DNA from: Bacillus sp. EB106-08-02-XG196
Lineage (GTDB): Bacteria; Bacillota; Bacilli; Bacillales; Cytobacillaceae
DNA length: 64,000 nt
Direction: 5' to 3'
Assembly (NCBI RefSeq): GCF_013396335.1
Contig: NZ_JABWSY010000016.1
Location: 108,013 to 172,012 of the forward strand
The notes beneath the pieces were generated by a model, which saw only the letters and a list, made by a program, of their open reading frames with translations, ran no database searches and was not told where the DNA came from. Within the stretch, counting starts at the first letter, position 1. Every line of letters begins with the position of its first letter. The position numbers and the translations under genes are program-made. Positions 42,179 through 49,264 of the stretch are shown one piece after another.

Positions 42179-43867
42179 TTAATTTCCCATTTTCCAAGTT
42201 TTGATACTTAAATCTAATAAGAACAAATCATCGGGATCTACTAGTGAAAGCCCTGTTAATTCTTCAATTTTTCTTAAACGGTAAAGTAGGGATTGCCGAT
42301 GCAGAAACAATGCTTTTGCTGTCTTACTTACATTTCCTTGATAATGATTATATGTACTGATTGTCTCGATTAAATCAAGATTCCGTTGATTATTATATTC
42401 TAATAGCGGCTCAACTGTAGTCATAATAATTTCTTTCATCTCTGGGTTTTGAAAAAGATTTAAAAGCACACGGTCAACTCGGGTATTTTCATACATTACC
42501 CGATTTCCAATCCCTTTTTTATTCCTGCATATATTTAAGGCAACTTTGGCATTTTGATAGCTTTCCTTAAAACCTAAAATATCCTCATTATAATTTCCTA
42601 TCCCCCAAGAAATGACAACTTTCGGCAGTAAACTTCGCAAACGACGGTCAACAAGATCTAAAAAGTTGGTTACGCCTTCTTTTTTATTTTCTAATGAAAT
42701 TTCAAGAAAAACCAACAACTGCTGTTCCTGATATGTAATCATCACTTCTTTATTTAGTGACTTTGCGGCATAGTAGATTTCTTCCTTTAGATAATGAATC
42801 ATGCTTTCCGTCCATTGCTGATAAGCGCCTTCATCTATATTTCTTGTTTGAAAAAGCGTTTTCAAGTTTTCAGGTGCACCAATAATGCAAATATACGGTA
42901 ATTTAAGATTATAACCCACGATTTCGGCCCTTGAATCTGCCTGCTCCAAGGAAGTAAATTCCCCATTTATCAGCTCTCTTATAAATGAAGCGTGAAGCAG
43001 TAACTTTGCCTCTTCAACCGCATTTTTCCTTGAAAACCAAAGTGCTATTGTTGTCACTGAGTGTTCTAATACATTGACGGTATACTGTGTTAAAAACTGA
43101 TCCAACGATATATCAGAAGGAAGGATAACAAATAAATAGTCTTGAGTATTCCCTGAAACCTGAATAACAGGAAGCTGCATGATACAATAACCTTCGATTT
43201 TAATGGTTTGTATTTTTTGGATCATTGGGTCATGTGAAGATAATGATATTTGTTTTCTAGCTGGGATTATTCCTTTTACTGCATATTCCCGCCAGTTATC
43301 TAGAAAATTAGGGATCTCTTCACTTTGAGCCTGAATAGCCCCCATTTGATCCGTAATAATAACGGGGTAACCAACATTCTGAAATAAATAGTTTGCAATA
43401 CAGGTAAGCTCTGTTTCTTTAAGAATTAAATTTAGAAGCTCCTGCTGCACTTTTTCTGACCTGCGACTCTCTTTATGATTGATATCATTTAATTGCAGCA
43501 TTACCGCTTCAATGATTTCCGAAAAACGAACTTCCCATGGAATTTCAATAAGAATAAATTGATTCTTATTCGCCAGTTCCATGATCTCATGCGGAATCTC
43601 AAAAACATGACTTCCTAGTGCCACTGCTAGAGCAGTTGCCTCTGAATCCATAACATCCTGAACAAATTTCTCGAATTCCTTAAGGTTTTGGCCACAACCA
43701 ATAGCAGTAGTTAAAACCAATTCATTCTTACGGACAAAGCTCTCAACCGGCATTTCCATTGCTGAAACCCACTGAACCACTCTGTCCATAACTAAATTTT
43801 CTCCAGCTATGATCTTCGCGTCCTTCAAAATATCTAATTTTAAAATATCATATATCTTTAAACTCAT
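42179..43867 (-). CDS. PucR-family transcriptional regulator of the ectoine-type locus
   Basis: This is a 562-aa regulator. The N-terminal PucR ligand domain runs from residue 8 (ILKLDILKDAKIIAGENLV, VQWVSAMEMPV, LVLTTAIGCG). A middle region of about 300 residues follows, and the C-terminal HTH_30 has GNVSKTAKALFLHRQSLLYRLRKIEEL. It is adjacent to eutB and the doeA operon, where other bacteria use the MocR-type EnuR. It is therefore the likely sensor of the substrate or of N-acetyl-diaminobutyrate (inference). AGGAGC site. A 24-codon small ORF lies just upstream. Confidence 0.88.
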   Translation of the reverse strand: MSLKIYDILKLDILKDAKIIAGENLVMDRVVQWVSAMEMPVESFVRKNELVLTTAIGCGQNLKEFEKFVQDVMDSEATALAVALGSHVFEIPHEIMELANKNQFILIEIPWEVRFSEIIEAVMLQLNDINHKESRRSEKVQQELLNLILKETELTCIANYLFQNVGYPVIITDQMGAIQAQSEEIPNFLDNWREYAVKGIIPARKQISLSSHDPMIQKIQTIKIEGYCIMQLPVIQVSGNTQDYLFVILPSDISLDQFLTQYTVNVLEHSVTTIALWFSRKNAVEEAKLLLHASFIRELINGEFTSLEQADSRAEIVGYNLKLPYICIIGAPENLKTLFQTRNIDEGAYQQWTESMIHYLKEEIYYAAKSLNKEVMITYQEQQLLVFLEISLENKKEGVTNFLDLVDRRLRSLLPKVVISWGIGNYNEDILGFKESYQNAKVALNICRNKKGIGNRVMYENTRVDRVLLNLFQNPEMKEIIMTTVEPLLEYNNQRNLDLIETISTYNHYQGNVSKTAKALFLHRQSLLYRLRKIEELTGLSLVDPDDLFLLDLSIKTWKMGN

Positions 43868-43916
43868 ATAAGCTCCTATCTACTAGATTCAATTACTAAT
43901 TTGATTACTAGCCATG

Positions 43917-43991
43917 TTACTTATTAAAATGATTTTCTAGATGTAAAGTATAAATAGGAGGACAAAGCTCAGGAAATTGGACTATGATCAT
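43917..43991 (-). CDS. Possible 24-aa leader peptide upstream of pucR
   Basis: A small frame beginning MIIVQFPELCPP has an AGAGGAGA site 6-7 nt ahead of its ATG and ends 50 bp before the pucR start on the same strand. The strong ribosome binding site is the only support; the peptide matches nothing I recognise. Confidence 0.25.
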   Translation of the reverse strand: MIIVQFPELCPPIYTLHLENHFNK

Positions 43992-44131
43992 TCTTCTCCT
44001 CTTTGTGAATTATCAAAATATTCCATGATTACTTTGCATCATTTTTTTCTTTTTCATTCTAACAAATTCCCACTACTCAGTAAATTGGTAATTGGTTTTG
44101 TTGCAGGCAGGGAGGTAAGAGAATAAACAAA

Positions 44132-44156
44132 AAAACCGATCAAATGACCGATTTTT
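44132..44156 (-). terminator. Terminator of the CoA-transferase/acyl-CoA dehydrogenase operon
   Basis: AAATCGGTC pairs with GATCGGTTT (G-U pairs included) around ATTT on the minus strand and is followed by TTTT. Confidence 0.65.
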
Positions 44157-44180
44157 CCTTATTTTATATTATTCTCGCAA

Positions 44181-45392
44181 TTATTTTGTGACGGAAACCT
44201 GCTCAAATGGCCATGCAGGCAATTGTTTACGAAGATTCTTGTCTTCCCTATATCCTAAAGCATACTCACCCTGCATAATCGTATGGATTTCCCTCGTACC
44301 TTCATAGATTACTGGAGCTTTCGAGTTCCGCAAAAAGCGCTCTACTGGATATTCATCGGAATAACCATAAGCCCCATGGATTTGAACAGCATCATTTGCA
44401 GCATCAAATGCAGCATTACATGAAATCCATTTAGCAAGAGACGTCTCCTTCGTATTTCGTTTTCCCTGATTCTTTAACCAGCCTGCTTTAAAAACTAGCA
44501 GTCTAGAAATTTCAAGGTTGGCGCTCATCTTTGCAATCATTTGCTGAACAAGCTGGTGTTTTCCAATCTCTTTGCCAAATGTTTTCCGTTCGTGGCAATA
44601 CTTAAGACTTGCTTCAAGGCTAGCTTCTATTAAGCCTACTGCTCCTGCAGCAACAGTAAATCGGCCGTTATCTAGGGCAGCCATGGCAATTTTAAACCCT
44701 TCCCCTTCTTCACCCAATCTGTTCTCAACAGGAACTTTGACATCCGTTAAAAATACTTCTCCAGTATTTCCTGCGCGAATCCCCAACTTTCCTTTGATAG
44801 CCTTCGTTTCTACTCCTGCAAAACTGCGTTCTACTATAAATGCAGTGATTCCTTTATGCCCAATATCATGATCTGTCTTGGCAAAAATCAAGAAATGGTC
44901 GGCAACATCACAAAGAGAAATCCATGTTTTAGATCCATTCAGAAGATAGTAATCTTCATGTCTAGCAGCAGTTGTATTCATCGCAGCAACGTCAGATCCC
45001 GCATTGGGTTCTGTTAATCCGAAGGCACCAATTTTACGACCCTCTGCTTGAGGAACTAAATACTTTTGTTTTTGTTCCTCATTTCCCCATTGCAAAATGG
45101 TCATGCTATTTAGCCCTGTATGAACAGAAACGGCTGTACGATAGGCAGTATCTCCCCGTTCTAATTCTTCACATACAATGGCCAGTGTATTATAATCCAT
45201 GCCAGCCCCGCCATACTCTTCAGGGATACAGACTCCCATAACTTGCAAATCCGCCAATTTTTTCAAAATTGCTGGTTCAAAATGACCTTGACGGTCCCAC
45301 TCCTGAATGTTTGGAATGATTTCCTTATCAACAAACTTTCTAACCATATCCTTTACACTTTGCTGCTCATCTGTTAATTCAAAATTCATCAT
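44181..45392 (-). CDS. Acyl-CoA dehydrogenase
   Basis: This 403-aa flavoenzyme has EEYGGAGMDYNTLAIVCEEL in the N-terminal helical domain, AFGLTEPNAGSDVAAMNTTA (FAD-contact signature), WISLCDVADHFLIF, and QIHGAYGYSDEYPVERFLRNSKAP with the catalytic Glu in VIYEGTREIHTIMQGEYALG. Members form the C2-C3 double bond of acyl-CoA thioesters and pass electrons to ETF. It is 14 bp after the CoA-transferase gene, so the pair may activate and oxidise a dicarboxylic or branched acid (glutarate-type, inference). Two adjacent ATG codons are possible starts. Confidence 0.92.
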   Translation of the reverse strand: MMNFELTDEQQSVKDMVRKFVDKEIIPNIQEWDRQGHFEPAILKKLADLQVMGVCIPEEYGGAGMDYNTLAIVCEELERGDTAYRTAVSVHTGLNSMTILQWGNEEQKQKYLVPQAEGRKIGAFGLTEPNAGSDVAAMNTTAARHEDYYLLNGSKTWISLCDVADHFLIFAKTDHDIGHKGITAFIVERSFAGVETKAIKGKLGIRAGNTGEVFLTDVKVPVENRLGEEGEGFKIAMAALDNGRFTVAAGAVGLIEASLEASLKYCHERKTFGKEIGKHQLVQQMIAKMSANLEISRLLVFKAGWLKNQGKRNTKETSLAKWISCNAAFDAANDAVQIHGAYGYSDEYPVERFLRNSKAPVIYEGTREIHTIMQGEYALGYREDKNLRKQLPAWPFEQVSVTK

Positions 45393-45406
45393 ATTATTTT
45401 TCCTCC

Positions 45407-46594
45407 CTATATAATTTTATTTTGTTTTAAGTTTGATATTTCATCGGAATTGTATCCAATGCTCTCTAACAGCGCTTCAGTGTGCTCGCCAAACAACGGT
45501 GGATGACGCCTCATGGTTACCGGCGTTGCGGATAACTTTAACGGCGAACCTGTTAATTGAAGATTATCAATTAATGGATGTTCCATCCCCACAATCATCT
45601 CTCTAGCTTTTATCTGTGGATCTTCAAACATTTCAGCAACTGTATTGATTGGACCATTCGGTATCCCAGCTGCATCTAATACTTCTTTCCATTCTTTTTT
45701 CGTCTTTTTTGAAAGCAGTTCTTCACAAATGGCAATCAGTATATCCGTATTCTGTAAACGCTGTTCATTATGAATAAATTCTTCCATTTCCGCTAATTCA
45801 GGTCTACCCAGAGCAGCAGCAAATCTCTTAAACTGCTGATCGTTTCCTACGGCAATGACAAGATCACCGTCCTTTACCTTAAACACCTGATACGGGGTAA
45901 TATTTGGGTGCCGATTCCCCATTCGTTTTGGAACCACTCCGCTGCATAAATAATTGCTCGCGACGTTAATTAATGAAGAAACCTGACAATCCATCAAGGA
46001 AATATCAATCTCCTGTCCTTGCCCGGTCGTATTTCTATGCTGCAAGGCACCTAATATTCCTATGCAGGTATATAATCCTGTTAACACATCCGCAATCGCC
46101 ACTCCCACTTTTACTGGATTCCCATCAGGCTCGCCAGTGATACTCATCAGACCACTCATTGCTTGAATGATAAAATCATAGCCAGGTAAATCCTTATATG
46201 GGCCAGTTGACCCAAAACCTGTAATGGAAGCGAAAATCAACCCAGGGTTATTTGCTTTTAGCTGCGGATAGCCTAGACCCATTTTTTCAAGTGTCCCAGA
46301 CTTAAAATTTTGAACAACGATATCACTTGTTGCTGCCAGTTTGGAAAAAATCTCTTTTCCTTCTTCTGATTTAAGATTAAGTGTCATACTCTGTTTATTC
46401 CGATTTGCACATAAATAGTAAGCACTTTCTCCATTTACAAAAGGTGGCCCCCAGCCTCTCGTTTCATCGCCCGATTCAAAGTGTTCAATCTTTATTACTT
46501 CTGCTCCCAGATCCCCTAGAATCATTGAGCAAAATGGTCCCGCCAATACCCGCGAAGCATCCAAAATGCGGATTCCATCAAGTGCCCCCTTCAC
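45407..46594 (-). CDS. CaiB/BaiF-family (family III) CoA-transferase
   Basis: This 395-aa protein runs from the GTG at 46594, preceded by GGTGAT in an excellent Shine-Dalgarno match. It starts KGALDGIRILDASRVLAGPFCSMILG, the family III N-terminus. LGAEVIKIEHFESGDETRG, with the catalytic Asp region later in DVLTGLYTCIGILGALQHR, and MDCQVSSLINVAS are present. It moves CoA between organic acids. A longer open frame (to 46651) exists but adds a non-homologous N-terminus. It leads a two-gene operon with an acyl-CoA dehydrogenase behind a structured leader with a terminator. Confidence 0.9.
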   Translation of the reverse strand: MKGALDGIRILDASRVLAGPFCSMILGDLGAEVIKIEHFESGDETRGWGPPFVNGESAYYLCANRNKQSMTLNLKSEEGKEIFSKLAATSDIVVQNFKSGTLEKMGLGYPQLKANNPGLIFASITGFGSTGPYKDLPGYDFIIQAMSGLMSITGEPDGNPVKVGVAIADVLTGLYTCIGILGALQHRNTTGQGQEIDISLMDCQVSSLINVASNYLCSGVVPKRMGNRHPNITPYQVFKVKDGDLVIAVGNDQQFKRFAAALGRPELAEMEEFIHNEQRLQNTDILIAICEELLSKKTKKEWKEVLDAAGIPNGPINTVAEMFEDPQIKAREMIVGMEHPLIDNLQLTGSPLKLSATPVTMRRHPPLFGEHTEALLESIGYNSDEISNLKQNKII

Positions 46595-46624
46595 GCTAAT
46601 CACCACTTTCCGACTATTTGAAAT

Positions 46625-46684
46625 ACAAAAAGGAGCCAGCAAAACAAACAATGAAGTTCCTCATTGATTGCTCTACTGACTCCT
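46625..46684 (-). terminator. Leader attenuator hairpin upstream of the CoA-transferase gene
   Basis: On the minus strand AGGAGTCAGTAGAGCAA pairs along 17 positions with TTGTTTTGCTGGCTCCT (four G-U pairs); an inner CAATGA/TTCATTG hairpin fills the loop. It is followed by TTTTTG, 31-37 bp before the start codon at 46594. The position inside the leader marks it as an attenuator. Confidence 0.7.
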
Positions 46685-46810
46685 ACTCTTAGCTCGTCTT
46701 CCGACAAAGGAAGATCAAGTGAATATAGTCAATTTTATTTTAATCATTTTTCTTTACTGTCAATCCGGTCGTGCAGCAAGGGTATTGCTGTCACCCAGTT
46801 GTTATATAAA
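46685..46810 (-). ncRNA. Candidate structured 5' leader (possible riboswitch or attenuator aptamer)
   Basis: The region between the promoter (46811-46839) and the attenuator hairpin would be transcribed as a leader. It contains the hairpin GTGACAGCAA/TTGCTGCAC (46771-46794) and CTTCC/GGAAG near 46698-46713. The class is unknown to me and matches no riboswitch I know. Confidence 0.35.
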
Positions 46811-46839
46811 ATAATATAACAATAGTTAGAATTTTTCAA
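46811..46839 (-). promoter_or_regulatory. Promoter of the CoA-transferase operon
   Basis: TTGAAA (46834-46839) and TATTAT (46811-46816) are separated by 17 bp on the minus strand. The start site would be about 210 bp before the CoA-transferase start, matching a long leader. Confidence 0.5.
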
Positions 46840-46891
46840 TAATAATTGTAAAGAAATATATTTTTTTTTCTTCTAACTCTATGAAAACCAA

Positions 46892-47224
46892 TTACTTACT
46901 TTTTTCAGTAGATTTTATTTGTTGATAATGGAGATCTAGATCTTTTAATGCAGCCACCAATGCATTCGTAGCTTTACCTCGATAATAGGTTTGAAGTGCT
47001 GCGATTGCTTCATCAATCCCATCGTTTAAACTGATCCCCCTTAACACCTGACCAACAAATTCACGGGCATGTTCCGTTGCCAATGTACAGGATGCCTCGA
47101 GTATGACCCCATATTTTCTATCAATTTCTGCTGTAATCGTCAATGTTTCAAATACACTTTTAGCTGCTATCCCTTGGGGTAACTTTGCATGCCCAGCAAT
47201 AAACAGGGTTTTTCCGTTCATCAT
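46892..47224 (-). CDS. DUF3870 family protein
   Basis: This 110-aa protein begins GKTLFIAGHAKLPQGIAAKSVFETLTITAEID and contains LEASCTLATEHAREFVGQVLRG, the DUF3870 pattern. The conserved Cys in EASCTLAT resembles that of the related sporulation or CoA-pathway small proteins, but function is unknown. It sits upstream of the CoA-transferase operon, in the same direction, without a clear terminator between them; a promoter lies in the gap. DUF3870 genes often accompany acyl-CoA metabolism in Bacilli as far as I recall, so a link with the operon is possible (inference). Confidence 0.75.
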   Translation of the reverse strand: MMNGKTLFIAGHAKLPQGIAAKSVFETLTITAEIDRKYGVILEASCTLATEHAREFVGQVLRGISLNDGIDEAIAALQTYYRGKATNALVAALKDLDLHYQQIKSTEKSK

Positions 47225-47456
47225 CTGAAACTACCTCTCTTTTAAAAAAATAATTAATATGTATAACATAATTTATAGATGTCTAAGGGATTACGCCTTA
47301 TCACCAATTTTTTAAAGGTGATCTATGTTTCGAAAACTTAAGTCTTGTAAATGTATTCTCCAAATAATTCAATAATCCTGTTCATTCTATTAATTGCAAA
47401 ATTAATATATTTTACTTCACTCTTATGTATTACATAGATAAATATCGTCAATTAGA

Positions 47457-47510
47457 TTGACAATTAAATCAGAAATAGTGTAAAATGATTTTAGTCAACC
47501 TGGTTGACTA
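47457..47510 (+). promoter_or_regulatory. Promoter with perfect 19-bp palindromic operator
   Basis: TTGACA (47457-47462), an 18-bp spacer and TAAAAT (47481-47486) form a promoter for the CarD-family gene. Just downstream at 47492-47510 is the palindrome TAGTCAACCTGGTTGACTA (9-bp arms around one T), which would cover the transcription start. The cognate repressor is not identified. Confidence 0.75.
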
Positions 47511-47533
47511 TTTGTTTTTAAGGAGGTAGCACT

Positions 47534-48061
47534 GTGTTTAAGATTGGTGATTTGATCGTCTATTCAGGACATGGTATATGCAGAGTAGATGAAATCTCTG
47601 AAAAGACATATACCGGGATTACTAAAGCTTACTACGTAATACATCCCATTGAAAATAGTCAGAAATTAACGATTAGTACCCCTGTAGATAATGATAAAAC
47701 CGTAATATTGAAATTAATGAATAAAGAGGAAGCAGAAAACATTTTAGAATCTTTTAATTCTGCTGGAATTAATTGGATTGAAAAACCGCAATTGCGTGGC
47801 CAAGTTTTTAAAGATATTGTGTATACTGGAAATCGAATGGATATTGCTAAAGTTGCCAATACCTTGCTGCGGAAAAAGCATGAAATTGAAATGGCTAGTA
47901 GGAAGTTTTACGAACAAGATAGTAGAATTTTAAGTACCATACAAAATATCTTGTTTAAAGAATTAGCCATCTCACTCAATACTTCTCCAGAAGCTATTTT
48001 CGAAAAGATAAAAAGCATGTTACGCATTAACAATAAAACAGCTATTCAAGATATTTGTTAA
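47534..48061 (+). CDS. CarD-family transcription regulator
   Basis: This 175-aa protein starts from a GTG behind AGGAGG. The N-terminal Tudor-like CarD domain (residues 2-60, FKIGDLIVYSGHGICRVDEI and YYVIHPIENSQKLTISTP) is followed by an all-helical C-terminal domain ending with MLRINNKTAIQDI. CarD proteins bind the RNA polymerase beta subunit and help open promoters; Bacillus members are poorly characterised. A perfect palindrome at the start site shows it is tightly repressed. It is monocistronic with a strong terminator. Confidence 0.9.
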   Translation: MFKIGDLIVYSGHGICRVDEISEKTYTGITKAYYVIHPIENSQKLTISTPVDNDKTVILKLMNKEEAENILESFNSAGINWIEKPQLRGQVFKDIVYTGNRMDIAKVANTLLRKKHEIEMASRKFYEQDSRILSTIQNILFKELAISLNTSPEAIFEKIKSMLRINNKTAIQDIC

Positions 48062-48090
48062 AAATGGATGATTTTCTCCCTTTTTAATAG

Positions 48091-48138
48091 AAAGCACTCA
48101 TAAATGTTGATTTAACAACATAATGAGTGCTTTTTTTA
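48091..48138. terminator. Terminator after the CarD-family gene (repeat type A)
   Basis: A hairpin with AAAGCACTCAT and ATGAGTGCTTT arms and an inner GTTG/CAAC pair, followed by T residues. The core AAATGTTGATTTAACAACAT recurs in the terminator at 63621-63668. Confidence 0.9.
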
Positions 48139-48209
48139 TGACTAGCAAATATTTAAATCGCTCTAACAGGGATATATTCAGAGTCTTTCGATAACTATCA
48201 TAAAAGAAA

Positions 48210-49034
48210 TTAAACTTCCTCATCTAATAAAGGATCGTTATTTTCGTTAAATGGCGGGTAAATAGCAGGGTGAAGGATACTCGCTATTTTAAATAAACCA
48301 AGTAACAATCTAGGGGATGGTCTGCAAAATAATGGCTCATCCAATATATACAATTGATTGTTTTTAATAGCCGACATCTGTTCCACCCCAGGACGTTTTA
48401 GGATAACCTTTGGATTAACTTTTTCTTTTTGTACCCCCACCCAAATAAGGCATATAACATCGGGATTTCTTTGTAAGATCTCTTCCCACTCCGTTTTTAC
48501 ACTTGACTGTGCCATATCTTCAAATATATTTCTTCCCCCTGCAAGTTTACTAATTTCAGTTAACCAGTTGGTTGCTCCAGGAGTAAAAATAGGTTTTGCC
48601 CACCATTCCCAATAAAGGGTTGCAGGCTTTTGCACTAAATTAGATAAAGATTGATATTTTTCGAGTATCGTATTGTATTTTTTAAATAATTGATTTGCCT
48701 TGTCAGAGGTATTCGTTACTTCTCCAACAAATAATATACTTTCTCCTACCTCCGTCAACGTCTTAGGATTAGGGACAATGACAAACGGGATCTTTCGTTT
48801 TTTCAACTCTTCAATATTGCGTTCCATTCCAGGTACCGAAAGAGAGGCTAATACTAAGTCAGGCTGTAATGCTTCCACTTTGTCCATATCAATATTCAAG
48901 TCCGAACCTAATCTTGGCAATGATTGAATACACTCCGGCCAATCCGAGTAGTTATCCACTCCTACTAACGAAGATGTTAATCCTAAGTATGCTACTAATT
49001 CTGTATTACTTGGACATATAGATATTAATCTCAT
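48210..49034 (-). CDS. Cobalamin-binding protein (BtuF-like, no signal peptide)
   Basis: This is a 274-aa protein of the helical-backbone metal receptor fold: RLISICPSNTELVAYLGL, LVGVDNYSDWPE, LPRLGSDLNIDMDKVEALQPDLVLA and PGVEQMSAIKNNQLYILDEP. It starts at MRLISI without a signal or lipobox, so it is probably cytoplasmic. It differs from the extracellular BtuF lipoprotein encoded at 55354-56343. It lies at the end of the B12 operon, after the TnpB-like element. It may be an intracellular corrinoid carrier or a remnant operon member whose transcription is now broken by the insertion. Confidence 0.8.
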   Translation of the reverse strand: MRLISICPSNTELVAYLGLTSSLVGVDNYSDWPECIQSLPRLGSDLNIDMDKVEALQPDLVLASLSVPGMERNIEELKKRKIPFVIVPNPKTLTEVGESILFVGEVTNTSDKANQLFKKYNTILEKYQSLSNLVQKPATLYWEWWAKPIFTPGATNWLTEISKLAGGRNIFEDMAQSSVKTEWEEILQRNPDVICLIWVGVQKEKVNPKVILKRPGVEQMSAIKNNQLYILDEPLFCRPSPRLLLGLFKIASILHPAIYPPFNENNDPLLDEEV

Positions 49035-49084
49035 AAATAAACCTGGTTACTAAAATCTATCAAATTCTACATTTCGCCTCCGAA

Positions 49085-49262
49085 CCAAGAAAAGGAGACA
49101 TACCGTGACGGTTCCCACGTCATTCCATCAGGAAGGGATTTGCACCCTTGTCATGAACCTATTGTTCAAGACAGCCCGCGTTGCTCTGTTAGAGCCGGTG
49201 ATTTGCAGCAGACCATTCCTTCCATTGGTCAGCCTACCACAAAGAATGGATTTTAGTACCAG
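49085..49262 (-). ncRNA. Candidate omegaRNA / structured 3' RNA of the TnpB-like element
   Basis: Immediately after the TnpB-like stop codon, five hairpins follow in order on the minus strand: 49211-49230 (GACCA/TGGTC), 49183-49195 (GCTCT/AGAGC), 49149-49173 (TGTCTTGAAC type), 49133-49149 (AAGGG/CCCTT) and 49106-49122 (TGACG/CGTCA). A 3' RNA of this kind at the right end of an IS200/IS605 unit is the normal location of the TnpB guide RNA scaffold. Confidence 0.55.
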
Positions 49263-49264
49263 GA

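Larger units (their letters stand above)
43868..44180. other. Intergenic interval between pucR and the acyl-CoA dehydrogenase gene
   Basis: These 313 bp hold the possible leader peptide (43917-43991), an AT-rich stretch likely to carry the pucR promoter and the terminator of the acyl-CoA dehydrogenase operon (44132-44156). No other gene or structure is seen. Confidence 0.6.

Noticed and set aside
49085..49262. A second cobalamin riboswitch before the corrinoid-binding gene
   Set aside because: The region has no B12 box (AGTCAGGAGACCTGCC type) and no GCCACTG core; its hairpins fit a TnpB-element 3' end better.
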